Source of the DNA: Streptomyces sp. LaPpAH-108
Lineage (GTDB): Bacteria > Actinomycetota > Actinomycetes > Streptomycetales > Streptomycetaceae
Direction: 5' to 3'
DNA length: 64,000 nt
Assembly (NCBI RefSeq): GCF_000373625.1
Contig: NZ_KB891993.1
Span: forward strand, 620,001 to 684,000
Positions 8,910 through 17,500 of the stretch are shown piece after piece. The position numbers and the translations under genes were made by a program. Position 1 is the first letter of the stretch, and each line of letters begins with the position of its first letter. Under the pieces are notes generated by a model. It worked only from the letters and a program-made list of their open reading frames with translations, had not been told where the DNA came from and searched no databases.

Positions 8910-9956
8910 CTATCGATCCGCGCTCTGCCGCCCGGCCCCGAGCCCGGTGACGGCGGTCACCGCGTCGGCGTGGTCGGCGAGGTACTCCCGGACGACCGAT
9001 GCGAAGTCGGGGTCGGCCGCGAGGCCGAGCGTGGCGGCGCGCGCGTTGTCGAAGTCGGCGGGCCAGGAGCCCACGATGGCCTCGACGGCGGGCTCGGGCG
9101 CGACCGTCACCAGGTCCGCGACCGCGTCCCCGGCCACCTGGCGCAGGGTCTGGAGCATGTCGGCGACGGAGACCGTCAGCGCGGGCAGGTTGACCGGGAG
9201 CCGCCCGCTGAGCCGACCGGGGCCGTCACCGCGCTCCAGCTCCGCGACCCGGAGGATGCCCGCGACCGTGCGCCGGGGCGAGGCCAGGGCCACCCGCAGG
9301 GCGGGGTCGACGGGGCAGACGGCGGGCAGCCCGGCCAGGGGCTCGCGGACGATGCCGGACAGGAAGCCGGAGGCGGCGGCGTTCGGCTTGCCCGGCCGCA
9401 CGGACACGGTCATCAGCCGGGCCACGCGCCCGTCCACGTAGCCACGCCGTGTGTACTCGGCGACCAGCTGCTCGCAGACGAACTTCTGCACGCCGTAGCT
9501 GGAGCGCGGGGTCGGCAGCGTGGCCTCGCTGACCACCTCGGGCAGCGGCAGCGCCGGGTCCGAGCCGTACACCGCGACACTGCTGGAGAACAGCAGCCGT
9601 ACGACCGGTCCCCCGGCGGCGGACTGGGCGCGGGCGGCTTCGAGCAGGGCGCGGGTGGTGTCCACGTTGGCGGCCATGCCGAGGTCGAAGTCGGCCTCGC
9701 ACTCGGCCGACACGGCGGAGGCGAGGTGGATCACCACGTCCACCGGCTCCGCGAACAACTCGCCAAGCCGCGCGGTCAGATCACCCTGGACGACCTCCAC
9801 GAGCGGGTCGGCGGTGAGTGGTGAGGCGTCCGGTACGAACAGGTCGGCCAGCACCAGCCGTTCCACGGGTGTGCCGCCGAACGTCCCTGTCTCCAGCAGC
9901 CGTTGGGCCACCTGGCGGCCCAGGAAGCCGAAGCCACCGGTGATGACGATCCTCAT
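8910..9956 (-). CDS. denD: D-erythronate dehydrogenase (SDR family)
   Basis: This 348-residue extended short-chain dehydrogenase begins [17 protein letters not shown], a GxxGxxG NAD-binding loop, with the active-site Ser stretch [11 protein letters not shown] and YGVQK (YxxxK). In the established pathway DenD oxidises D-erythronate at C2 to 2-oxo-tetronate, which OtnI isomerises and OtnK phosphorylates. The assignment rests on family likeness plus the complete set of partner genes. The start codon overlaps the otnI stop (ATGA), showing tight coupling. It could act on a related acid sugar or as a sugar epimerase, but context argues for DenD. Confidence 0.82.
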   Translation of the reverse strand: MRIVITGGFGFLGRQVAQRLLETGTFGGTPVERLVLADLFVPDASPLTADPLVEVVQGDLTARLGELFAEPVDVVIHLASAVSAECEADFDLGMAANVDTTRALLEAARAQSAAGGPVVRLLFSSSVAVYGSDPALPLPEVVSEATLPTPRSSYGVQKFVCEQLVAEYTRRGYVDGRVARLMTVSVRPGKPNAAASGFLSGIVREPLAGLPAVCPVDPALRVALASPRRTVAGILRVAELERGDGPGRLSGRLPVNLPALTVSVADMLQTLRQVAGDAVADLVTVAPEPAVEAIVGSWPADFDNARAATLGLAADPDFASVVREYLADHADAVTAVTGLGAGRQSADR

Positions 9957-10756
9957 GCGTGTGCTCCTCGGTAGTCGCGCAGCCAGCCGAGCCCGTCGCT
10001 CGTCCCGGCGCGGGGGCGGTACTCGCAGCCGACCCACCCCTCGAAGGCCAACTCGTCGATGACGCCGAAGAGATGGCCGATGTTCAGTTCGCCCGTGTCG
10101 GGCTCGTGCCGGTCGGGCACCCCCGCGATCTGGAGATGCCCGACCCGGCCGGTCGGCAGGTCCCGGCGCAGGGCCGTGGTGAGGTCGCCCTCGGTGATCT
10201 GGCAGTGGTAGAGGTCCAGTTGGACCTTGAGGTTGTGGGCGCCCAACTCCTGGACGACGGCGTGTGCTTCGGCCTGTCGGTTCAGGAAGTAGCCCGGCAT
10301 GTCACGGTGGTTGATCGGCTCGATCAGGAGGTCCACCCTGGCGGCCCCGGCCCGCTCGGCGGCCCAGGTGAGGTTGCCGAGGTAGGTGTCGCGGTGCCGG
10401 GCCTCCTCGGCGGGGGTGGCTCCGCTCGGCAGCAGTCCGGCCATCACGTGCACGCGCGGGCAGTCCAGGACGGCCGCGTACTCCAGCGCCCGCTCGATCC
10501 CGGCCCGCGTCTCCGCCTCGCGTCCGGGCAGCGCGGCGGTCCCGCGCTCACCCGCGTCCCAGTCGCCGGGCGGGGCGTTGAACAGCACCTGCCGCAGCCC
10601 GTGGTCGTCCAGCAGGCGGCGCAGTTCGGCGGGGTCGTACGCGTACGGGAACAGGTACTCGACGGCTTCGAAGCCGTCCGCCGAGGCCGCGGCGAAGCGG
10701 GCCGGGAACGGGTGCTCGGTGTACATCATGGACAGGTTCGCTGCGAACCTCGGCAT
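9953..10756 (-). CDS. otnI: 2-oxo-tetronate isomerase (hydroxypyruvate isomerase-like)
   Basis: The 267-residue product is a TIM-barrel xylose-isomerase-like protein of the hydroxypyruvate isomerase group. It begins [20 protein letters not shown]. The metal-site stretches are [28 protein letters not shown] and [19 protein letters not shown], and [10 protein letters not shown] lies near the end. In threonate/erythronate catabolism OtnI converts 2-oxo-tetronate to 3-oxo-tetronate. The start at 10756 has GGAG closely upstream; a second ATG 12 bases earlier is possible. It follows the permease gene by 32 bases and overlaps denD by 4. Confidence 0.88.
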   Translation of the reverse strand: MPRFAANLSMMYTEHPFPARFAAASADGFEAVEYLFPYAYDPAELRRLLDDHGLRQVLFNAPPGDWDAGERGTAALPGREAETRAGIERALEYAAVLDCPRVHVMAGLLPSGATPAEEARHRDTYLGNLTWAAERAGAARVDLLIEPINHRDMPGYFLNRQAEAHAVVQELGAHNLKVQLDLYHCQITEGDLTTALRRDLPTGRVGHLQIAGVPDRHEPDTGELNIGHLFGVIDELAFEGWVGCEYRPRAGTSDGLGWLRDYRGAHA

Positions 10757-10788
10757 GGTCACTCCCATGACGCCGGTAGGGGCGCCGG

Positions 10789-12093
10789 TCAGCGGTTGAC
10801 GACGTCCTTCTTGGTGGTCAGTACGGCGGCGGCGCCCACGACGAGGCTGAGCGCCAGCACGTACATCGGTATGGACGCCGAACCGGTGCTGTCCTTGAGC
10901 GCGCCGATCATGTAAGGGCTGGCGAAACCGGCCAGGTTGCCGACCGAGTTGATGAGGGCGAGCCCGGCCGCGGCGGCCGTACCGCCCAGGAAGGCGGTGG
11001 GCAGCGACCAGAACAGCGGGGCGCAGGTCAGCACGCCGGCTGCCGCGAAGGACAGGGCGATCAGGGACAGCGCGGTCGAGCCCGACCAGGAGGCGGCCAG
11101 GGTGAAGCCGACGGCGCCCATGAGGCTCGGGACCACCAGATGCCAGCGGCGTTCCCGGCGCCGGTCGGCCGAGCGTCCGAACAGGTTCATGGCGACCAGC
11201 GCGGCCAGGAACGGCACCGAACTGAGCACGCCGATCGCGAAGTTGCCCTTGATACCGGTGGACTCCACGAAGGTCGGCATCCAGAACGTCAGCGCGTACT
11301 GGCCCATCACGAAGCAGAAGTAGATGAGGCTCATCAGCCACACCTTGGGGTCACGGAAGCCGTCCCAGACCTTGCCGTGCACGCTCCGGTGCGCGGCGTC
11401 CTCGGCGAGCGCCCGCTCCACGACGGCCTTCTCCTCGTCGCTGAGCCACTTCGCGTCCCGTACCCCGTTGTCCAGGTAGAACAGCGTGACCACCCCGACG
11501 ACCAGCGCCGGAAGCGCCTCCAGCGCGAACATCCACTGCCACCCCTGCCAGCCGCCCGTGCCGTGGAAGGCGTCCAGGATCCAGCCGGAGAGCGGGTTGC
11601 CGAAGATGCCCGCCACCGGGATCGCCGACATGAACATCGCGATGACGCGGGCCCTGCGGTGCGAGGGGAACCAGTAGGTGCAGTACAGGATGACCCCGGG
11701 GTAGAACCCGGCCTCGGCCGCGCCGAGCAGGAAGCGGAGCACGTAGAACGTCGCCTCGTCGGTGACGAACACGAACGCCGCCGAGACCACGCCCCAGCTG
11801 ATCATGATCCGGGCGATCCAGGTACGGGCGCCCACGCGCTGGAGCAGCAGGTTCGAGGGGACCTCGAAGAGGAAGTACCCGATGAAGAACAGCCCGGCGC
11901 CCAGGCCGTACGACGCCTCGCTGAACCCCAGGTCGTCGGACATCTGGAGCTTGGCGAAGCCGACGTTGACGCGGTCGAGGTAGGAGACGATGTAGCAGAG
12001 GACGAGGAAAGGGACGATGCGCCGGACGACCTTGCGGAAGACGGCGTTCTCGCGGGTGAGGTCGGCTTCGGTGGCGACCGTGGGGAGGGACAT
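10789..12093 (-). CDS. MFS transporter, anion:cation symporter type, likely threonate/erythronate uptake
   Basis: This 434-residue protein has 12 predicted membrane segments, among them [25 protein letters not shown] in helix 1 and [21 protein letters not shown] in helix 2. These are marks of the ACS family of the major facilitator superfamily, which carries sugar acids such as glucarate, tartrate and phthalate. The location inside the acid-sugar operon makes uptake of a four-carbon acid sugar the natural role. It starts 75 bases after otnC. Confidence 0.9.
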   Translation of the reverse strand: MSLPTVATEADLTRENAVFRKVVRRIVPFLVLCYIVSYLDRVNVGFAKLQMSDDLGFSEASYGLGAGLFFIGYFLFEVPSNLLLQRVGARTWIARIMISWGVVSAAFVFVTDEATFYVLRFLLGAAEAGFYPGVILYCTYWFPSHRRARVIAMFMSAIPVAGIFGNPLSGWILDAFHGTGGWQGWQWMFALEALPALVVGVVTLFYLDNGVRDAKWLSDEEKAVVERALAEDAAHRSVHGKVWDGFRDPKVWLMSLIYFCFVMGQYALTFWMPTFVESTGIKGNFAIGVLSSVPFLAALVAMNLFGRSADRRRERRWHLVVPSLMGAVGFTLAASWSGSTALSLIALSFAAAGVLTCAPLFWSLPTAFLGGTAAAAGLALINSVGNLAGFASPYMIGALKDSTGSASIPMYVLALSLVVGAAAVLTTKKDVVNR

Positions 12094-12168
12094 GACGAAT
12101 CCTTAGAGCGGCTCAGGGGGATTCTGGGGGACGAGTGAGCGGGTGTCGGGGCGGCTGTCGGGGCGGGT

Positions 12169-12885
12169 TCACCAGCGGGCGCCGAACACGGAGCGCAGTT
12201 CGGCGAGTTCGGGTTCCATGAGCGGTGCGGGCCTGCGGTCGGTGAGCAGCCACAGGCGTGCCGTCTCCTCGAGTTCTTCGAGGACGGCGAGGGCGGAGGC
12301 CGCGTCGGGCCCCCAGACGACCGGGCCGAGCCGGTCGAGCAGCACGGCCCTGATCGGCGTACCGCGCGCGGCGCGTTCGGCGATGCGGGCGGCCACGAGG
12401 TCGGCCACGCGCGGGTCGCCGGGCCGGTGATAGGGGACGAGCGGGACGTGCCCGACCTTCATCACGTAGTACGGGGTGATCGGCGGGAGCACGTCGTCCT
12501 GGCTCCACACTCCGGACAGGGTCAGCCCGACCAGGTGGGTGGAGTGGGTGTGGACGATGAAGCGGGCGGTGGGGTCGGCGGCGTAGATACGGCGGTGCAG
12601 GGTGAGGGTCTTGCTGGCGCGGTCGCCCGCGCGTTGGTCCCCCTGCGCGTCGACGAGGGCCAGCCGGTCGGGTTCGAGGAAGCCCAGGGCGGCGTCAGTT
12701 GGGGTGATCAGGTGGGAGTCGCCCACCTGGGCGCTGATGTTGCCCGCGCTGGCGTGGACGTAGCCGCGGGCGAAGAGGGTGGTGCCGACTCGTACGATCT
12801 CGCGGCGGGCCGCTTCGACGGGGTCTGACATGGCGGGGTCTGACATGGCGGGATCGGTCACGGCTTCCGTCATGGCTTCTGTCAT
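12169..12885 (-). CDS. otnC: 3-oxo-tetronate 4-phosphate decarboxylase (class II aldolase family)
   Basis: The 238-residue product is a zinc-dependent class II aldolase/adducin family protein: SAGNISAQVGD, the zinc ligands in IVHTHSTHLVG and a third histidine near PLVPYHRPGD. OtnC splits 3-oxo-tetronate 4-phosphate to dihydroxyacetone phosphate and CO2, the last step of the pathway. The ATG at 12885 overlaps the otnK stop (ATGA) and has GGAGAAGCC upstream. The first 23 residues are unusual: MTEA appears twice and MSDPA/MSDP twice, from short tandem DNA repeats, giving several in-frame ATGs. The conserved domain begins around VEAARREIVRVG. Confidence 0.88.
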   Translation of the reverse strand: MTEAMTEAVTDPAMSDPAMSDPVEAARREIVRVGTTLFARGYVHASAGNISAQVGDSHLITPTDAALGFLEPDRLALVDAQGDQRAGDRASKTLTLHRRIYAADPTARFIVHTHSTHLVGLTLSGVWSQDDVLPPITPYYVMKVGHVPLVPYHRPGDPRVADLVAARIAERAARGTPIRAVLLDRLGPVVWGPDAASALAVLEELEETARLWLLTDRRPAPLMEPELAELRSVFGARW

Positions 12886-14159
12886 GGCTTCTCCAGCAGG
12901 GCGAACGCGGCGGAGAAGAAGTCCGGGCCGCCGAAGTTCCCTGATTTCAGGGTGAGATGAAGCGTCTCCCCGTCGGGCAGGGCCGCCGCGCACCACGGCA
13001 CACCGGGGTCGATCTGCGGGCCGATGCGGAGTCCGGTGACGCCGAGCGCCTGGACGACGGCGCCCGAGGTCTCGCCCCCGGCGACGACGAGTTGACGCAC
13101 TCCGCGCGCCACGAGCCCCCGCGCCACCTCGGCCAGGGTGCGCTCGACCAACTCACCGGCCTCGGCGGCGCCGAGCCTGCTCTGCACGCCGCATACGGCG
13201 TCGGGGGCCTCGGTGGAGTAGATGAGTACGGGGCCGTCGGCCAGGTGGGCGTCGGCGAAGGCGAGGGCTTCCCCGGCCACGTCCTCACCGGCCGCGATGC
13301 GCAGCGGGTCCACGCTGAACGCGGGGCGACCGCTGTCCAGGAACGCTTGGACCTGGCCGTTCGTGGCCACGGACACCGAGCCGGAGACGATGGCCTGGCG
13401 ACCGCTGGCGGGCGGCAACTGGGCTGCTGCCGTGGACGGTTGAATCCCCCAGTTCGCGGGCATCCCGATGGCCAGGCCCGAACCGGCGGTCACCAGCGGG
13501 AGTTCGCTCACGGCCTCGCCGAGGCGTAGCAGGTCGTCGTTGGAGACGGCGTCCACAATGGCGAACGCGACGCCTGCGGACCGGAGTTCGGCGATGCGCT
13601 CCCGGACGGCGTCCGCACCGGCCGCGAGGACCGTGTGGTCGATGAGTCCGACAGGACGCGTGGTCTGCGCGCCGAGCACATGGACCAGGTTGGAGTCGGT
13701 CATCGGTGTCAGCGGATGGTGCCGCATGCCGCTCTCGCTCAACAGCACGTCGCCCACGAAGAGATGCCCCTTGAAGACGGTGCGCCCGTTGTCGGGGAAC
13801 GCCGGGGTGGTCACCGTGAAGTCGGTACCCAGCGCGTCCATCAGGGCTTCGGTGACCGGCCCGATGTTCCCGGCGGGGGTGGAGTCGAAGGTCGAGCAGT
13901 ACTTGAAGTAGATCTGCTCGGCGCCCGCGCTCCGCAGCCACGCCAGGGCGCGCAGGGAGGCGTCGACGGCCTCCGCGACGGGGACGGTACGGGACTTGAG
14001 CGCGATCACGACGGCGTCCGCGTTCTTGGCGATGTCGTACCCGCCGTCCTCGGGGACGCCGATGAGCTGGACCACGCGCATGCCCGCGCGCACCAGGTTG
14101 TTCGCCAGGTCGGTGGCGCCGGTGAAGTCGTCGGCGATGGCGCCGAGTCGGATTCCCAT
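12882..14159 (-). CDS. otnK: 3-oxo-tetronate kinase (DUF1537 family)
   Basis: This 425-residue kinase of the four-carbon acid sugar kinase family phosphorylates 3-oxo-tetronate at O4 with ATP. The N-terminal domain starts MGIRLGAIADDFTGATDLAN, the signature substrate loop, with KSRTVPVAEA and YFKYCSTFDSTPAGNIGPVT. The C-terminal nucleotide domain has VAGGETSGAVVQALG and LKSGNFGGPDFF. Length and both domains are complete. It starts one base after the ltnD stop and overlaps otnC at its end. Confidence 0.93.
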   Translation of the reverse strand: MGIRLGAIADDFTGATDLANNLVRAGMRVVQLIGVPEDGGYDIAKNADAVVIALKSRTVPVAEAVDASLRALAWLRSAGAEQIYFKYCSTFDSTPAGNIGPVTEALMDALGTDFTVTTPAFPDNGRTVFKGHLFVGDVLLSESGMRHHPLTPMTDSNLVHVLGAQTTRPVGLIDHTVLAAGADAVRERIAELRSAGVAFAIVDAVSNDDLLRLGEAVSELPLVTAGSGLAIGMPANWGIQPSTAAAQLPPASGRQAIVSGSVSVATNGQVQAFLDSGRPAFSVDPLRIAAGEDVAGEALAFADAHLADGPVLIYSTEAPDAVCGVQSRLGAAEAGELVERTLAEVARGLVARGVRQLVVAGGETSGAVVQALGVTGLRIGPQIDPGVPWCAAALPDGETLHLTLKSGNFGGPDFFSAAFALLEKP

Positions 14160-14160
14160 G

Positions 14161-15087
14161 TCAGCCGTCCTCCGGCTTCGGCAGGTCGACCCCCGGGAAG
14201 ATCTTGATCACCGCGCTGTCGTCCTCGCCACCGAGCCCCGAGGCCGCAGCCTGGAGGAACATCTGGTGGGCGGTGGCGGCGAGGGGCAGGGGAAAGCGCT
14301 CGGGGCGGGCGGAGTCGAGCACGATCCCGAGGTCCTTGACGAAGATGTCGACGGCGGACAGGGGCGTGTAGTCACCGGCGAGCACGTGCGCCATACGGTT
14401 CTCGAACATCCACGAGTTGCCCGCGCTGTGGGTGATGACCTCGTACAGCGTCCCGGCCGGGATACCGGCCTTGATGCCCAGCGCCATCGCCTCGGCCGCT
14501 GCGGCGATATGCACGCCCGCGAGCAGCTGGTTGACGACCTTCACCTTGGAGCCGAGCCCGGCGTCCGCCCCCAGCCGGTGCACGGTCGCGCTCATCGCCT
14601 CCAGGACGGGATCGGCCACGGCGTACGCCGCTGGGGAGCCGGAGGTCATCATGGTCAGCTCTCCGGCCGCCGCGCGGGCGGCTCCGCCGGAGACGGGGGC
14701 GTCGAGGTAGAGCACGCCCAACTCGGCCAGTCTGCTGTCGAGTTCAGCGGACTCTGCGGGGTCGATGGTGGAGCACATCACGAACACGGACCCTGGCCGC
14801 AGCCGCTCGGCGGCGCCGCCCTCACCGAACAACACCTGCTCGATCTGAGCGGAGTTGACGACCACACCGACCAGGACATCGACGCTCGCGGCGAGTTCAC
14901 CGGGCGCCGGGAAAGCGGTGCCGCCCTCCCGGGCGAAGTCGGCGGCCACCTCGGGGCGCAGGTCATGAACCCCGACATCGAACCCCGCCTTCCGCAGGCT
15001 CCGTGCCATCCCGAGCCCCATGGCCCCGAGTCCCACCACGCCCACGCGGGGCAGGGCGGACCTTTCCTGCTCGTTCACGCGCAACAT
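14161..15087 (-). CDS. ltnD: L-threonate dehydrogenase (3-hydroxyisobutyrate dehydrogenase family)
   Basis: The 308-residue beta-hydroxyacid dehydrogenase oxidises L-threonate at C2 with NAD. It has the Rossmann loop VGVVGLGAMGLGMARSL, the substrate loop DAPVSGGAARAAAGELTMM and the catalytic Lys in GSKVKVVNQLLAGVH. It is the first gene of the operon. Together with denD it gives the operon entry points for both an L-threonate and a D-erythronate type substrate. The start could also be GTG at 15078, which has a better-spaced AAGGA. A palindrome lies about 60 bases upstream. Confidence 0.87.
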   Translation of the reverse strand: MLRVNEQERSALPRVGVVGLGAMGLGMARSLRKAGFDVGVHDLRPEVAADFAREGGTAFPAPGELAASVDVLVGVVVNSAQIEQVLFGEGGAAERLRPGSVFVMCSTIDPAESAELDSRLAELGVLYLDAPVSGGAARAAAGELTMMTSGSPAAYAVADPVLEAMSATVHRLGADAGLGSKVKVVNQLLAGVHIAAAAEAMALGIKAGIPAGTLYEVITHSAGNSWMFENRMAHVLAGDYTPLSAVDIFVKDLGIVLDSARPERFPLPLAATAHQMFLQAAASGLGGEDDSAVIKIFPGVDLPKPEDG

Positions 15088-15146
15088 CCTTGTCTCGCTG
15101 TGGCCGCGCCCGGACGCCGTTCCCTGCCCGGCCCCTTCGCCGACGG

Positions 15147-15167
15147 TCAGGTCATATGATGACCTGA
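15147..15167. promoter_or_regulatory. 9-3-9 palindrome, likely GntR/FadR operator of the acid-sugar operon
   Basis: TCAGGTCAT and ATGACCTGA form perfect 9-bp arms around ATG, 60 bases before ltnD. The length and the GT...AC content fit FadR-type GntR operators. The operon encodes one such regulator at 8147-8899. Confidence 0.65.
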
Positions 15168-15220
15168 TGACGAGAGTTGATGCACTGTGATGCCGGTCAC
15201 ATTCTCTCCGAGAGGTCGGC

Positions 15221-15785
15221 TCAGACCGCGCCGGGGTAGGGCCACCCCTCCAGGTAGTCCCGCATGTTCTTCAGGATGCCCGCGATACGCCCCGGCCCCC
15301 ATGCGGCGACACCGGCGTGGTCGAAGGCGGGAAGCGGCACGGTGGCGGAATTGTGGTGGAGTTGAGCGGTCGCGCCGCCCATGGCGCGGGCCACATCGGC
15401 CTCCTGGTAGGGCGGTTCGGCCGTGCCGGGGAGCCACCGCAGGAGCGCGAACGTGGCGGGTTCGTCGTGGCCGGGGACGTCCACCTGGACCACGTACCGG
15501 CCGTCGGTGGTGGCCACCGGCCCGGGCACCGCGACCGCGCCGGAAGCGGCCAGGCCCTCCAGCCACCGCATCTCACCGCGCTGTTGGCGAACCGGGCGCC
15601 CGTCCCTCAGGGACAGGCGCCCCGCGAAGGAGCCCGCGCCGGGCGAGGTGATCCGCCACACGGCGTTGTCCTCGTACTGCTGGACCTCCATCCGTACGGG
15701 TGAGCGCGGCGCGCGTCAGGGTTTCGAGGAGTTCGAGCTGCGCGGCGTGGGAGAGCTGCGCGAAGGGCGCGACGTCATCGTCCAT
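15221..15785 (-). pseudogene. Aminoglycoside-phosphotransferase-like kinase, truncated and frameshifted
   Basis: The minus strand begins MDDDVAPFAQLSHAAQLELLETL and runs to AALTR. It then changes frame near 15695 to continue as MEVQQYEDNAVWRITSP and LLRWLPGTAEPPY, with QLHHNSATVPLP further on. This is the N-terminal lobe of an APH/homoserine-kinase-like family that is normally about 330 residues long. The catalytic HGD loop and the whole C-terminal lobe are missing: the frame ends at 15221, just before the operator of the acid-sugar operon. It is a dead fragment, possibly cut when the operon arrived. Confidence 0.72.
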
Positions 15786-15854
15786 GAGGCAGACGTATCA
15801 GAGTGCCGCACTTGCCGACGAGGCCCCGAACGAGGGCTTTGCGACCTGGCTCGC

Positions 15855-16868
15855 CTACGCCCCCGAAGGCTGCTCCTCGACCGTGCCGCCCCGCGATGGT
15901 GCCCGCACGTTCACGTCCTCTCGGATGTCCGCCCCCTCCGGCTGTGCCCGTACGTCGGTCACCGGGCGTTCCTCAGCCGCGCGGCGCCCCCACGTGGTTC
16001 CGGCGAGGACGAGGACGGCGCCCAAGTACCCGAGAACGCCGGGCTCGTCGCCGCCGAGGGCGACGCCGATGACGGCGGCCCAGAGAGGTTCGGTGCCCTG
16101 GAGGAGGCTGACGCGGGAGGGGGAGCTGCGGCGTACGGCCCAGAGTTGGACGAAGAAGGCGAACAGGGTGCACATGAGGGACAGGTAGAGCAGGTTGATC
16201 CACTGGGCGCCGGTGAAGGAGGCCGCGAGGTTCCAGGGCGGGGTTCCGCCCAGGGGCGTCAGGAGCGCGAACACGGCGACAGCTGTGGAGAGTTGGACGA
16301 AGGTGAGAGCCGCGTCGTCGGTGTCACGTACGGCCGGGAGTCGGTGGATCACCAGCACGTTGACCGTACGGGCGACGGCGGCCAGCAGCATGAGCAGGTC
16401 GCCGAGGGAGGGTGCGGTGAAGCCGGTGCCCTGGGTGAGCAGGGCGACGCCGAGCAGGGAGAGCGCGGCTGCGGCCAGGAAGGAGCGGCTGGGCGGGGTG
16501 CGGTTGAGGGCGGCTTCGGCGAGCGGGGTGAAGACCATGGTGAGGCTGATGATCAGCCCGGCGTTGGTCGCCGAGGTGTGGACGACGCCGTAGGTCTCCA
16601 GCAGGAAGATGGCGGCGAGGATCAGCCCCAGAACGCCTCCCCCGCACACCTCACGTACCGTCAGCCGCCGTAGCGCCCGCCGCGCCACCAAGCCGAGGAG
16701 CGGGACGGCGACGACGAAGCGCAGCAGGAGCAGCGTGATGACGGTGTCTTCGCGCGTGATGTTCTTGGTGGCCAGATAGCTGGACCCCCAGACGACGGCG
16801 ACCAGAAGTACGGGGCCGTCGGTCAGCCAGGCTCTGCGGGAGCCGGGGGTGGCGGGCGCGGTGGGCAT
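15855..16868 (-). CDS. EamA/DMT-family transporter
   Basis: The 337-residue membrane protein has ten predicted helices in two EamA repeats: GPVLLVAVVWGSSYLATKNI and LLLRFVVAVPLLGLVARRAL in the first, INLLYLSLMCTLFAFFVQLW and GYLGAVLVLAGTTWGRR in the second. DMT proteins export small metabolites or amino acids; the substrate cannot be told. The last 35 residues are a charged tail. No partner gene adjoins, and upstream lies a relic region. Confidence 0.88.
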   Translation of the reverse strand: MPTAPATPGSRRAWLTDGPVLLVAVVWGSSYLATKNITREDTVITLLLLRFVVAVPLLGLVARRALRRLTVREVCGGGVLGLILAAIFLLETYGVVHTSATNAGLIISLTMVFTPLAEAALNRTPPSRSFLAAAALSLLGVALLTQGTGFTAPSLGDLLMLLAAVARTVNVLVIHRLPAVRDTDDAALTFVQLSTAVAVFALLTPLGGTPPWNLAASFTGAQWINLLYLSLMCTLFAFFVQLWAVRRSSPSRVSLLQGTEPLWAAVIGVALGGDEPGVLGYLGAVLVLAGTTWGRRAAEERPVTDVRAQPEGADIREDVNVRAPSRGGTVEEQPSGA

Positions 16869-17173
16869 GGGACGTCTCCGGGGGTGAGCGGGCAGCGCCC
16901 CGGCCGGTGGTGCCGGGTCGGCCGGGGCTGATGTGAGCGCGGGAGTCGGCGGGCGGTCGGGCCGAGTCCCGCTCCGGCGGGCACCTCAGCAACCCCGTTG
17001 TGGCTGAAGCATCCAAAGATCGACTTTGAACGGCCGACGCTACAAGCAGTTGTCGGCTCACACCCCGGTGACATGGATCACTTACTCTGCGGCGCTCGCT
17101 CACGAGCCCGCGAAGTCCCCACGCCGGGCCGCCCGGTAGGCCGTATGAGTGGCGAGGACGGTGGCCCCGGCGA
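16869..17173. other. Gene-free stretch with a small palindrome
   Basis: No convincing gene is seen in these 305 bases between the DMT gene and the LuxR relic. CAAAG-ATCGA-CTTTG at 17014-17028 is a small inverted repeat about 150 bases upstream of the transporter start and might be an operator. Confidence 0.3.
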
Positions 17174-17443
17174 GTGCGGTCGCCGCCGGCGGTGCCGGTG
17201 GTGCCGGCCACGGCGCGGGCGAGCGGCCCGGACGTCGTTTCCGATCTGCAGCTGTCGATCATGCGTCTGCTGGTCACCGGCAGCACCGACTCCGCCATCG
17301 CCCACCGCCTCGGCGTCAGCACGCGCACCATCACCGAGCACGTACGGCGGATCTCCGGGCGGCTCGACAGCGGCAGCCGGGCGCGGCTCGGCTGCCTCAT
17401 CGCCACGTCGGGGCTGCTGGACGAGCCGGTCTCCGAGAACTGA
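17174..17443 (+). pseudogene. C-terminal LuxR-type HTH fragment
   Basis: An 89-residue reading frame from GTG 17174 ends in a clear LuxR-type four-helix DNA-binding domain: LSIMRLLVTGSTDSAIAHRL, then VSTRTITEHVRRISGRLD and SRARLGCLIATSGLLDEP. The segment before it is low in complexity and shows no receiver or sensor domain, and the frame opens only at about 17072. It is most likely the tail of a lost regulator. A free-standing HTH protein is possible but has no good ribosome site. Confidence 0.55.
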
Positions 17444-17500
17444 CCGGGGTCAGGGTGCCGTCGACCGGCGCACCCGCCCGCACCCGCCCGCACTCCCCCG

